21,064 bases of DNA from a virus. The stretch is from IMG/VR virus record IMGVR_UViG_3300030090_000206, positions 1 to 21,064 of that record; one strand, 5' to 3'. How positions within the stretch are numbered: position 1 is the stretch's first letter; every line of letters begins with the position of its first letter. A program made the translations under genes and the position numbers. Shown one piece after another: positions 1 to 6,356 of this stretch. Below the pieces are notes generated by a model, which searched no databases, was not told where the DNA came from, and saw only the letters and a list, made by a program, of their open reading frames with translations.

Positions 1-1
1 A

Positions 2-931
2 ACACTTAACAGTTTGCTCGGCCCTGACAAGTGGCTATGGATGATGACTGGCACCCCCGCCGCACAGAGTCCACTGGACGCATACGGTCTGGCTAAACTT
101 GTTAACCCGAAAGCGGTGCCACGCTTCTTTGGCTCTTTCCGTGACCAGACCATGATCAAGGTCACAAACTTCAAGTGGGTGCCTAAGCCCAACGCTACAG
201 AGACAGTCTTCAAAGCATTACAACCAGCGATACGGTTTACCAAGGAAGAGTGTCTTGATCTACCTGACATCATATACACAACTCGTGACGTACCACTCAG
301 CCGTCAGCAGGATAAATACTATAAAGAACTAAAGAACCGCATGGTCATGGAGGCTGCGGAAGAAACGGTGACAGCGGCAACAGCGGCAGTGAACATGAAT
401 AAGCTGTTACAGATAAGTTCTGGCGCGGTGTATACCGACGACAACGAGGTGGTGGAGTTCGACATCAAGCACAGATACAAGGTTCTGCGCGAGGTGATTG
501 ACGAATCCAGCAAGAAAGTTCTCGTGTTCGTACCGTTCAAGCACACGATCACACTGCTTGCTGAGAAGCTACGTAAAGACAAGATACCTACGGAGGTCAT
601 CAGCGGAGCAGTCAAGGCCAGTGACCGTACGCGCATCTTCAAAGAGTTCCAAGAAACAGATACTCCACGAGTGCTGGTCATCCAACCGCAAGCGGCGGCA
701 CACGGCGTAACGCTGACCGCTGCCAACACAATCGTATGGTGGGGGCCGACAAGCTCTGTCGAAACTTATGCACAGGCGAATGCTCGTATCCATAGAACGG
801 GTCAGGATCACAAGTGCACCGTTGTGCAGTTACGAGGATCGCACATAGAAAAGCGCGTGTACGCACTTCTAGATAACAAAATAGACACACATACAAAAAT
901 TATAGATCTTTACCAAGAAATACTTGATTAA
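2..931 (+). CDS. SNF2-family DNA helicase, C-terminal part (5' end outside window)
   Basis: The reading frame is open to the window edge, so the N-terminal lobe with Walker A and DEAD/DEAH box is missing. What remains begins just before motif III (MMTGTP) and continues through the second RecA-like lobe. Visible helicase-C motifs are VLVFVPFKHT (motif IV region), RVLVIQPQAAAHGVTLTAA (motif V region) and the diagnostic QANARIHRTGQ (motif VI with its arginine finger). This pattern is typical of SNF2-type ATP-dependent DNA translocases in phage replication modules, where they are thought to remodel or unwind DNA at forks or during recombination. The gene ends with TAA. The next gene starts about 50 bases later behind its own promoter-like sequence. 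The family assignment is firm; the exact role in phage replication is inferred. Confidence 0.9.
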   Translation, partial: TLNSLLGPDKWLWMMTGTPAAQSPLDAYGLAKLVNPKAVPRFFGSFRDQTMIKVTNFKWVPKPNATETVFKALQPAIRFTKEECLDLPDIIYTTRDVPLSRQQDKYYKELKNRMVMEAAEETVTAATAAVNMNKLLQISSGAVYTDDNEVVEFDIKHRYKVLREVIDESSKKVLVFVPFKHTITLLAEKLRKDKIPTEVISGAVKASDRTRIFKEFQETDTPRVLVIQPQAAAHGVTLTAANTIVWWGPTSSVETYAQANARIHRTGQDHKCTVVQLRGSHIEKRVYALLDNKIDTHTKIIDLYQEILD

Positions 932-952
932 GTTACTAGCTGTAACTATATT
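924..952 (+). promoter_or_regulatory. Candidate sigma70-like promoter
   Basis: TTGATT at 924-929 (4 of 6 matches to the -35 consensus) and TATATT at 947-952 (5 of 6 to the -10) are separated by exactly 17 bases. Transcription would start near 959, about 22 bases before the ATG at 981. The site overlaps the last codons of the helicase gene and would drive the genes from 981 to 6262. This is a pattern match only; no expression evidence is available. Confidence 0.45.
931..947. promoter_or_regulatory. Candidate operator palindrome in promoter spacer
   Basis: AGTTAC (931-936) and GTAACT (942-947) form a perfect 6-bp inverted repeat around TAGCT. It fills the spacer between the -35 and -10 boxes almost exactly. 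A palindrome there is where a dimeric regulator would bind to block or remodel a promoter. The small helix-turn-helix protein encoded at 1391 in the same transcript is one candidate binder. The same repeat could instead be a weak RNA hairpin. Confidence 0.35.
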
Positions 953-967
953 GCATTTCTCGGCAAT

Positions 968-973
968 GGAAGG
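968..973 (+). promoter_or_regulatory. Ribosome binding site for the gene at 981
   Basis: GGAAGG lies 7 bases before the ATG at 981. It favours that start over the in-frame TTG at 924 (inside the preceding gene) and the ATG at 966, which has no such site before it. Confidence 0.7.
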
Positions 974-980
974 ACAAAAC

Positions 981-1391
981 ATGGCTGATGCGAAAAATGT
1001 AGACGGTGTACCTCTACCAAAACTGACTCAGGCTTATCTGAATCTAAAAGCGGCTAGAGACGAACTGTCTGCGGAGTACAGGAAGGCTGACGAAAAACTT
1101 GTCAACAAGCAAAACAAAATCAAGAGCGCGTTGCTCAGTTACCTCAAAGAAAACGACATCAAGAGTGTTAAGACTGATGCTGGTACGTTTTACCGTACCG
1201 TTAAGCAGAAGTATTGGACATCTGATTGGGAATCTATGCACCAATTTATTTTGGAGCATGAGGTGCCAGAGTTTCTTGAAAAGCGTTTACACCAAGGAGC
1301 GGTTAAGCAGTTTCTCGAAGAGAATCCTGAATTACTGCCGAAGGGACTAAACGTGGATTCTGAGTATGCGCTAACGATAAGGAAGGCGTGA
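981..1391 (+). CDS. Small coiled-coil phage protein, Gp157-like layout
   Basis: This encodes 136 residues. The N-terminal half (about residues 15-60) is a charged, heptad-like helix rich in Lys, Glu and Ala. It is followed by a compact segment with IKSVKTDAGTFYRTVKQKYW, then a C-terminal helical part. A long helix followed by a 'TDAGTFY' beta segment resembles the layout of siphovirus Gp157-like proteins found near recombination and ssDNA-binding genes, but similarity is not strong enough to assign the family. The start at 981 is chosen for its good ribosome binding site. The stop TGA overlaps the next ATG by one base, so it is translationally coupled to the helix-turn-helix gene. A role in DNA metabolism is inferred from neighbours. 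Confidence 0.8.
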   Translation: MADAKNVDGVPLPKLTQAYLNLKAARDELSAEYRKADEKLVNKQNKIKSALLSYLKENDIKSVKTDAGTFYRTVKQKYWTSDWESMHQFILEHEVPEFLEKRLHQGAVKQFLEENPELLPKGLNVDSEYALTIRKA

Positions 1392-1630
1392 TGGAGCAAT
1401 TAGTTCCGATTGAAGATGTTGCGAAACATTTTGGTGTGTCATTATCCACTGCCCGTAAATGGGTGAGGGATGGGGTCATACCGAAAAACACGTACATAAA
1501 GATAGGGCATACCCAAAGATTCGCTTTGGCAACGATTGCAGAAACTCTGTTAAAGGGTGAAGCAGTAGCTGATGAATCTGAAACGGAGGGGTTTGACCCC
1601 ACCAGTTTTGATCCTGATGAAGACGTGTAG
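1391..1630 (+). CDS. Helix-turn-helix DNA-binding protein (excisionase/MerR-like)
   Basis: This encodes 79 residues. Residues 5-45 have the HTH_17/excisionase pattern: PIEDVAKHFGVSLSTARKWV, then a wing-like RDGVIP...YIKIGHTQRFAL. The C-terminus is acidic (ESETEGFDPTSFDPDEDV). Such small winged-helix proteins act as transcription regulators or as recombination directionality factors. No integrase gene is visible in this window, so a regulator is at least as likely as an excisionase. AAGGAAGG at 1379-1386 serves the ATG at 1391. A GTG three bases upstream (1388) is also possible but fits the TGATG overlap less well. It may act on the palindrome at 931-947 (inference). Confidence 0.8.
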   Translation: MEQLVPIEDVAKHFGVSLSTARKWVRDGVIPKNTYIKIGHTQRFALATIAETLLKGEAVADESETEGFDPTSFDPDEDV

Positions 1631-2280
1631 TGCGTCGAGTCAGTTTACAGGGTAACAAGTTTACTGGGTTAGATCACCAACCAGACGGCACGGTAGCAGA
1701 CGTGATTATTGTAAACGCAGCGGGAGTATCGCGCTCGTATTACAAAGATAGTTACGATCCGAACGCTAGACGTTTGCCGACGTGTTGGTCAAAAGACACT
1801 CAGAGACCAGCTCCCGAAGTGCCAGATAACCAAAAGCAGAGTGCGCGTTGTATGGACTGCACGCACAACATAAGAGGTTCTGGTGAAGGTGGGGGTAGGG
1901 CTTGTCGGTTTGGGCAGCGTTTAGCAATCGTTGAAGAACGAGCGTTAAAAACGGTCTACCAATTGCAAGTCCCTGCCTCTTCGATATTTGGCAAAGCAGC
2001 AGGTAAGAGTTCGATGCCCTTGCAGGCTTATGCCAAGTTTTTGTCTGGGCATGGAACGCCCAGCGCAGCGGTGGTGACGAGAATAAGTTTTGATACGGCT
2101 AGTGTCGTGCCAAAGCTGTTCTTTTATCCCCAGAGACCATTAGAAGAGCAAGAGCTTATTTTAGTGAGAGAGATGGTGGACAGTGACGAAACATTAGAAG
2201 CGATTGCTTTCGACGTTACGCCACATAATCGTGAAGGTTCGCCCTTCACTGCTACTGAAGGGTTTACGATAGCCAACTAG
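1630..2280 (+). CDS. Four-cysteine (putative zinc-binding) phage protein
   Basis: This encodes 216 residues and starts with GTG, which shares its first G with the TAG stop of the previous gene. The central part holds Cys52, Cys74, Cys77 and Cys92 (spacing C-X21-C-X2-C-X14-C) in the setting TCWSKD...CMDCTHN...ACRFGQRLAIV, which looks like a structural zinc site. It sits between likely beta-rich segments at residues 18-40 and about 105-200. Proteins with this CWS...C..C...C pattern occur among phage replication genes, but I know no proven function. Its place directly before the ssDNA-binding protein gene, 9 bases apart, suggests an accessory role in replication or ssDNA handling. Function unknown. 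Confidence 0.8.
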   Translation: MRRVSLQGNKFTGLDHQPDGTVADVIIVNAAGVSRSYYKDSYDPNARRLPTCWSKDTQRPAPEVPDNQKQSARCMDCTHNIRGSGEGGGRACRFGQRLAIVEERALKTVYQLQVPASSIFGKAAGKSSMPLQAYAKFLSGHGTPSAAVVTRISFDTASVVPKLFFYPQRPLEEQELILVREMVDSDETLEAIAFDVTPHNREGSPFTATEGFTIAN

Positions 2281-2289
2281 GAGACCAAA

Positions 2290-3024
2290 ATGGCTGATGA
2301 TTATAAGTATTACACAATAGAGAATGTCGAGGCTCTATACCCAAAACTCGACGCTACGTACAAGTTTGACCAGACTGCGAATGGCGGCAAGGGTGCCTCT
2401 GTTAAGTGCGATCCGTTGGATGACAATGCCGCATATGAAATATCTTTTGTCATGGATGCAACGAAAGCCAAGACTTTGCACAAGGCAATGAGGCTGGCTT
2501 ATCAAGCTGGTAAAAAAGATGGTTGGCCTGATAAGTTTCCTAACCCGCTGAAAAAACAGGAAGATGGTCGTTGGGTAGGTAAGGCCAGACTGAAAGGCGC
2601 ATACGGCAGCGATAAAACAACCGTACTGCAAGTCGATGCCAAAAATAACAAGCTGCCGTCAGATTTTCAGCTAACCACAGGTAGCACCGTAAACGTGGCG
2701 TTCACGTTTGTACCATACGCTATCAACGGTTATGGCGTTAGTTTGAGGCTTAGTGCTGTGCAAGTCATCGACTACAAGCCTTTAGCGGCACGTTCGCCTT
2801 TCGGCGTCGTAGATGGGGGCTTTGTAGCGCAACCTGATAACCCGTTTACAGATACAACTCGTAGCACGATTGATGAGCCTGAAGATGACAGCGATGACAT
2901 TTTCGGTGATGAGCCAGACACCTCTGAGATAGAGGAACCAAAAAAGGTCGTAAAGAAATCTACTCCCGCACCCAAGGAAGATGACGACGATCTGAGTGCC
3001 ATTGTTGAGGATTGGGATGACTAA
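2290..3024 (+). CDS. Single-stranded DNA-binding protein, gp2.5-like
   Basis: This encodes 244 residues. The first ~175 are consistent with an OB-fold: alternating beta segments such as GSTVNVAFTFVPY and GYGVSLRLSAVQVIDYKP. The final ~45 residues are strongly acidic and end with DDDDLSAIVEDWDD, including an aromatic residue near the terminus. That arrangement is the hallmark of T7 gp2.5 and similar phage ssDNA-binding proteins (DUF2815 type), whose acidic tail contacts polymerase and helicase-primase. It would coat ssDNA at the fork. AGGAG at 2279-2283 precedes the ATG. Its neighbours, the Cys4 protein upstream and the primase-helicase downstream, fit this role. Fold and family are inferred from pattern, not alignment. 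Confidence 0.85.
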   Translation: MADDYKYYTIENVEALYPKLDATYKFDQTANGGKGASVKCDPLDDNAAYEISFVMDATKAKTLHKAMRLAYQAGKKDGWPDKFPNPLKKQEDGRWVGKARLKGAYGSDKTTVLQVDAKNNKLPSDFQLTTGSTVNVAFTFVPYAINGYGVSLRLSAVQVIDYKPLAARSPFGVVDGGFVAQPDNPFTDTTRSTIDEPEDDSDDIFGDEPDTSEIEEPKKVVKKSTPAPKEDDDDLSAIVEDWDD

Positions 3025-3040
3025 ACCTTAGCAATCACTC

Positions 3041-3101
3041 CGCTGTGACTAGGGGTTCTAGTTTCCCCCGAAAAAGATGCGCCGACATCTCTGTCACAGC
3101 G
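3041..3101. promoter_or_regulatory. Branched inverted-repeat element before the primase-helicase
   Basis: CGCTGTGAC (3041-3049) and GTCACAGCG (3093-3101) are perfect 9-bp complements. The 43 bases between can form two smaller hairpins: ACTAG/CTAGT (3048-3052 with 3058-3062, sharing two bases with the outer stem; alternatively GGGG/CCCC pairing) and AGATG/CATCT (3075-3079 with 3086-3090, loop CGCCGA). Together they make a three-way junction. No T-run follows, so it is not a standard terminator. It could be an mRNA leader structure, a protein-binding site or part of an origin. Confidence 0.5.
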
Positions 3102-3124
3102 TACCCTCGGCACTGGGTGCAAAA

Positions 3125-6031
3125 ATGAACACGATAGAATTTTTACGTTGGGTGCTACCACCCGAAGGGGCATACGTCGCCTTTATACATAGCTCGACAG
3201 CAGGTAGGCACCGGCAAGTATATTTTGATTCGCTAGAAGAACTAGCGGAAGCCGCTGAGTATTACGATCAAGAGGGTTGTGACGTTTACTTTGCGATGGG
3301 TAACTTCAAAGAGAAGGGGACTCGTCGGGCAGAGGATGTTAGCCACATAAGATCTTTCTTTCTTGATTTAGATTGTGGTGAGGACAAGGCGGATACCGGC
3401 AAAGGTTTTGCCACACAGGGAGAGGCGATACGCAAACTACAAGACTTCTGCGTATCATTAAAATTACCAAAACCTCTTATAGTGAACTCAGGTCGTGGAC
3501 TCCACGTCTACTGGGTGTTAAACGAGCCGGTGCCAGTAGAAGAGTGGAAGCCGGTAGCTGAACAGTTCAAACGTAAATGCAAAGAGTTTGGATTAGAAAT
3601 AGATCCTGCTGTCCCATCAGATGCTGCGCGGGTTCTACGGGTGGTTGGAACACGCAACCACAAACCCGATATTCCTGCGCTGGTAGAACCTGTAAATAAA
3701 ACACCCGACAAAATTAACTTTGATTTTTTCGGCAGCAAGGTGGGCATAGACACACTCACACTGCCACAAAAGCGCGTGGCAGAAGAGGGGCCATCTAACC
3801 TACGCGAAGCTATCATCCAGAACCTCAAATATAACTTCAAAGATATTCTTTTGAAGTCATCTAACAACAAAGGCTGCAAGCAGCTTGCACGCATAATTAA
3901 GGGTCAAGCAGAGGCGAGTGAGCCGATGTGGAGAGCAGGGTTGTCCATCGCTAAGTTCTGTGAAGATGGTGACAAAGCTGCACAAAAAATATCTGAGAAG
4001 CACCCTGAGTACACGCCAGAGCTAACGCTCAAGAAGTTGGATCTAATTAAAGGCCCATACCGTTGCACTACATTCGATGAAAATGAAGGTGGCATATGCC
4101 CCGACTGCCCACACTGGGGCAAGATCAGTTCGCCGATTGCACTGGGGCGCAGGGTGTCAGAAGCAGAGATCAACGAAGACGGTACATATGCAAATGACTT
4201 TGGGGATCAGCAATTACAAACAGGTCATGCCACGCTGGTAGAAAAGTTGCCTTGTCAGGATGTTTCTACACAACACGTTATACCGTTATATCCTCGCCCG
4301 TACTTTCGTGGGTCTAACGGCGGTGTGTACGTCAGGAACATCAGCCAAGACGGAGAAGTCGATGAGCATGTTATCTATCATCACGATGTATACGTGACAC
4401 AACGCATACTAGATGTGGAAGCAGGTGAGACTGTGGTTTGTAGAATACACCTGCCGAAAGACGGTGTGCGAGAGTTCACGATGCCGCTTACAGCAATGAC
4501 TTCTCGTGAAGAGTTCCGTAAGAATATGGCGATGCAGGGCGTTGCCGTCCCACGAATAGACGATTTGATGCAGTATATGATTACTTGGGTAAACGAGTTA
4601 CAGACAACTTCTACAGCAGACACCGCGCATCGGCAGTTTGGTTGGGCTGACGAAACTATGGGTGCGTTCATCGTGGGCGATAAAGAAATACACGCAGATT
4701 ATATTCAACATAACCCCCCATCCACATCTACCGCTGCTTACATCTCGTACTTTCAACCGAAGGGCACGTTGGATGCGTGGAAGAAAATGGCTAATTTCTA
4801 CAACACTAGGCCAGAGTTACGGATGCACCAATATGTTGTGTGCACGGCATTCGGTTCTCCTTTGATGAATTTCTTACCCCAAAATGCTTGCGCGTTGCAT
4901 GTACATAACAACTTGAGTGGGACTGGTAAAACCGCAGCTATACGGGTAGCAGCCTCGGTATGGGGGGCTGAAAAGGGCATGATGACACCCGAAGCCGCTA
5001 CCGATGCGTTCAAATTTAATCGTGCAGAACTGTTACGTAACCTACCGTTCTATATAGATGAATTGACCAACACGGAAGGGAAGCAGCTAAGTAATTTGGT
5101 TTACCAAATATCCGCTGGAGAACAACGTGGTCGCATGTCTAGTGGCTCTAACCAAGAACGCACTCGTGGGGAGTCATGGCATTTTCTATGTGTTACCACC
5201 GGCAACGCAAGCGTCGTTCAGCGTATTTCAGCAGATAAGCAAGCGCCGAAAGCAGAGGCCCAGCGGATACTAGAGTGGAGAGCAGAGCGTGTGTTCAGTG
5301 ATACTGAAAGCAAAGAGGAGACTGATACTTTTGATATGGCCCTCAAAGATAATTATGGGCACGCAGGTATAATCTACATACAGTACGTTATGCAGAACTT
5401 AGATTCAGTCAGAAATCTTGTTTTAGCCACACAAAAACTCATAGATAGAAAAGCAGGGCTTACCTCTGAAAATCGTTTTTGGTCTGCCGGTGCTGCTTGC
5501 ACGATAGCCGGTGCACGTATCGCATGTCATTTAGGGCTTGTTGACTACGATCTAAAAGGTTTATTTGCATGGACTATCGCGCTGTTGAAGGCTAACAAGG
5601 CAGCGGTTGAAGATATGGGGGTCTCTGTAGAGCAGACTTTGACTGACTATTTGACGGAGAACTACAACAACATACTGATTCTTAAAAGCACTGATGACCT
5701 ACGTAGCACGTCTGGTAACGGGCTAGACAACATCGTAATACCTGACGCACTACCGAAGGGTAAGCTGGTAGCACGTTATGAGACAGATACAAAGAAAGCG
5801 TACATAGTTCCTAAGTTTTTGAAGTCGTGGTGCGCTACACATCAGATTGACTACAGTGCATTTGTAGAGGGCATGATGAAAAACATGGGTGGCAAGCGTG
5901 TACAGATGCGGCTTGGCAAAGGCACTCATGCAGGATCAATGCTACCGAACAGCAGGGTGATAGCCGTTGACTGTAACTTGTTTGGAGATACCACCGAGGG
6001 TGAGGATAATCTATACGACACCGAAGAGTAG
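3125..6031 (+). CDS. Primase-helicase: AEP-type primase fused to DUF927-like helicase
   Basis: This encodes 968 residues. The N-terminal archaeo-eukaryotic primase (AEP/RepB-like) domain shows all three motifs: LDLD with Asp81 and Asp83, SGRGLHVYW (122-130, His127), and an arginine-rich DAARVLRVVGTRNHK (166-180). A cysteine cluster follows (Cys314, Cys325, Cys328, with His330 nearby), possibly a zinc site. The C-terminal DUF927-like ATPase has a Walker A GTGKT (599-603) and a Walker B FYIDE (642-646). The protein would make primers and unwind DNA at the phage fork. The ATG at 3125 is preferred because the protein then begins MNTIEFLRWVLPPEG, like relatives. An in-frame ATG at 3077 would add 16 atypical residues and lies in a hairpin. 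Neither start has a strong ribosome binding site. Confidence 0.9.
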   Translation: MNTIEFLRWVLPPEGAYVAFIHSSTAGRHRQVYFDSLEELAEAAEYYDQEGCDVYFAMGNFKEKGTRRAEDVSHIRSFFLDLDCGEDKADTGKGFATQGEAIRKLQDFCVSLKLPKPLIVNSGRGLHVYWVLNEPVPVEEWKPVAEQFKRKCKEFGLEIDPAVPSDAARVLRVVGTRNHKPDIPALVEPVNKTPDKINFDFFGSKVGIDTLTLPQKRVAEEGPSNLREAIIQNLKYNFKDILLKSSNNKGCKQLARIIKGQAEASEPMWRAGLSIAKFCEDGDKAAQKISEKHPEYTPELTLKKLDLIKGPYRCTTFDENEGGICPDCPHWGKISSPIALGRRVSEAEINEDGTYANDFGDQQLQTGHATLVEKLPCQDVSTQHVIPLYPRPYFRGSNGGVYVRNISQDGEVDEHVIYHHDVYVTQRILDVEAGETVVCRIHLPKDGVREFTMPLTAMTSREEFRKNMAMQGVAVPRIDDLMQYMITWVNELQTTSTADTAHRQFGWADETMGAFIVGDKEIHADYIQHNPPSTSTAAYISYFQPKGTLDAWKKMANFYNTRPELRMHQYVVCTAFGSPLMNFLPQNACALHVHNNLSGTGKTAAIRVAASVWGAEKGMMTPEAATDAFKFNRAELLRNLPFYIDELTNTEGKQLSNLVYQISAGEQRGRMSSGSNQERTRGESWHFLCVTTGNASVVQRISADKQAPKAEAQRILEWRAERVFSDTESKEETDTFDMALKDNYGHAGIIYIQYVMQNLDSVRNLVLATQKLIDRKAGLTSENRFWSAGAACTIAGARIACHLGLVDYDLKGLFAWTIALLKANKAAVEDMGVSVEQTLTDYLTENYNNILILKSTDDLRSTSGNGLDNIVIPDALPKGKLVARYETDTKKAYIVPKFLKSWCATHQIDYSAFVEGMMKNMGGKRVQMRLGKGTHAGSMLPNSRVIAVDCNLFGDTTEGEDNLYDTEE

Positions 6032-6262
6032 ATGTCAGACATAACGCTAAGGTTGTATGACTTGAACCCTGACGGGGTACGCATCGTTGTTGACTGGGGT
6101 GCTATGGTGGTCGGAAGTTCAGTATTCATACCGTGTATCAACACAAACAAAGCGTTGCAGCAGGTGAAACGTATCTGCGTAGAAGAGTTGGAGTGGGATG
6201 TGCGTGCGAAAATGGTTATAGAAAAGCCGTTTTCAGGTGTTCGCGTATGGAGAATCGTGTGA
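6032..6262 (+). CDS. Small protein of unknown function
   Basis: This encodes 76 residues. The ATG follows the TAG of the primase-helicase without a gap, with GAAGAG just upstream, so it is coupled to that gene and is the last of the plus-strand run. The sequence is mostly alternating beta and helix (LRLYDLNPDGVRIVVDW, SVFIPCIN, then a helix ALQQVKRICVEELEWDVRAK and a final VRVWRIV). It is mildly basic in the centre and has no membrane segment. A compact alpha/beta fold is likely. I do not recognise a family. Its place suggests a DNA-metabolism accessory. It is followed by the terminator at 6314-6356. Confidence 0.7.
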   Translation: MSDITLRLYDLNPDGVRIVVDWGAMVVGSSVFIPCINTNKALQQVKRICVEELEWDVRAKMVIEKPFSGVRVWRIV

Positions 6263-6275
6263 TACGATCCGCTTC

Positions 6276-6303
6276 GATAAGGTCGGTCTCCAGAGGTCTT
6301 ATC
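6276..6303 (+). terminator. Weak hairpin upstream of main terminator
   Basis: GATAAG (6276-6281) pairs with CTTATC (6298-6303), with possible G-U extension inward. It is followed by a pyrimidine-rich TTCTCTCCT rather than a pure T-run. It may be an auxiliary terminator or a 3'-end protecting hairpin. Confidence 0.3.
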
Positions 6304-6313
6304 TTCTCTCCTG

Positions 6314-6356
6314 CCCCTCTATCGTAGACTTCCCTTCACTGCGGTAGAGGGGTTTT
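6314..6356 (+). terminator. Rho-independent terminator for the plus-strand genes
   Basis: CCCCTCTATCGTAG (6314-6327) pairs with CTGCGGTAGAGGGG (6339-6352) over 14 positions with two G-U wobbles and an 11-base loop. It is followed by TTTT (6353-6356). On the minus strand the same stem lacks a U-tract after it, so termination of the converging virion transcript here would be less canonical. The minus-strand stop codon (6355-6357) overlaps the T-run. Confidence 0.85.

Noticed and set aside
319-729. Minus-strand open frame of 136 codons inside the SNF2 helicase
   Set aside because: The plus strand carries clear helicase motifs over the same bases. The minus frame has no recognisable domain.
1391-1630. 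HTH protein as an excisionase of a temperate phage
   Set aside because: No integrase or attachment site is visible in the window, and the fold is also common among regulators. A lysogeny claim is not supported.
3077-3124. ATG at 3077 as start of the primase-helicase
   Set aside because: It adds 16 residues that look non-coding and lies in a hairpin. The start at 3125 gives the expected N-terminus. It is kept as an open question in the findings.
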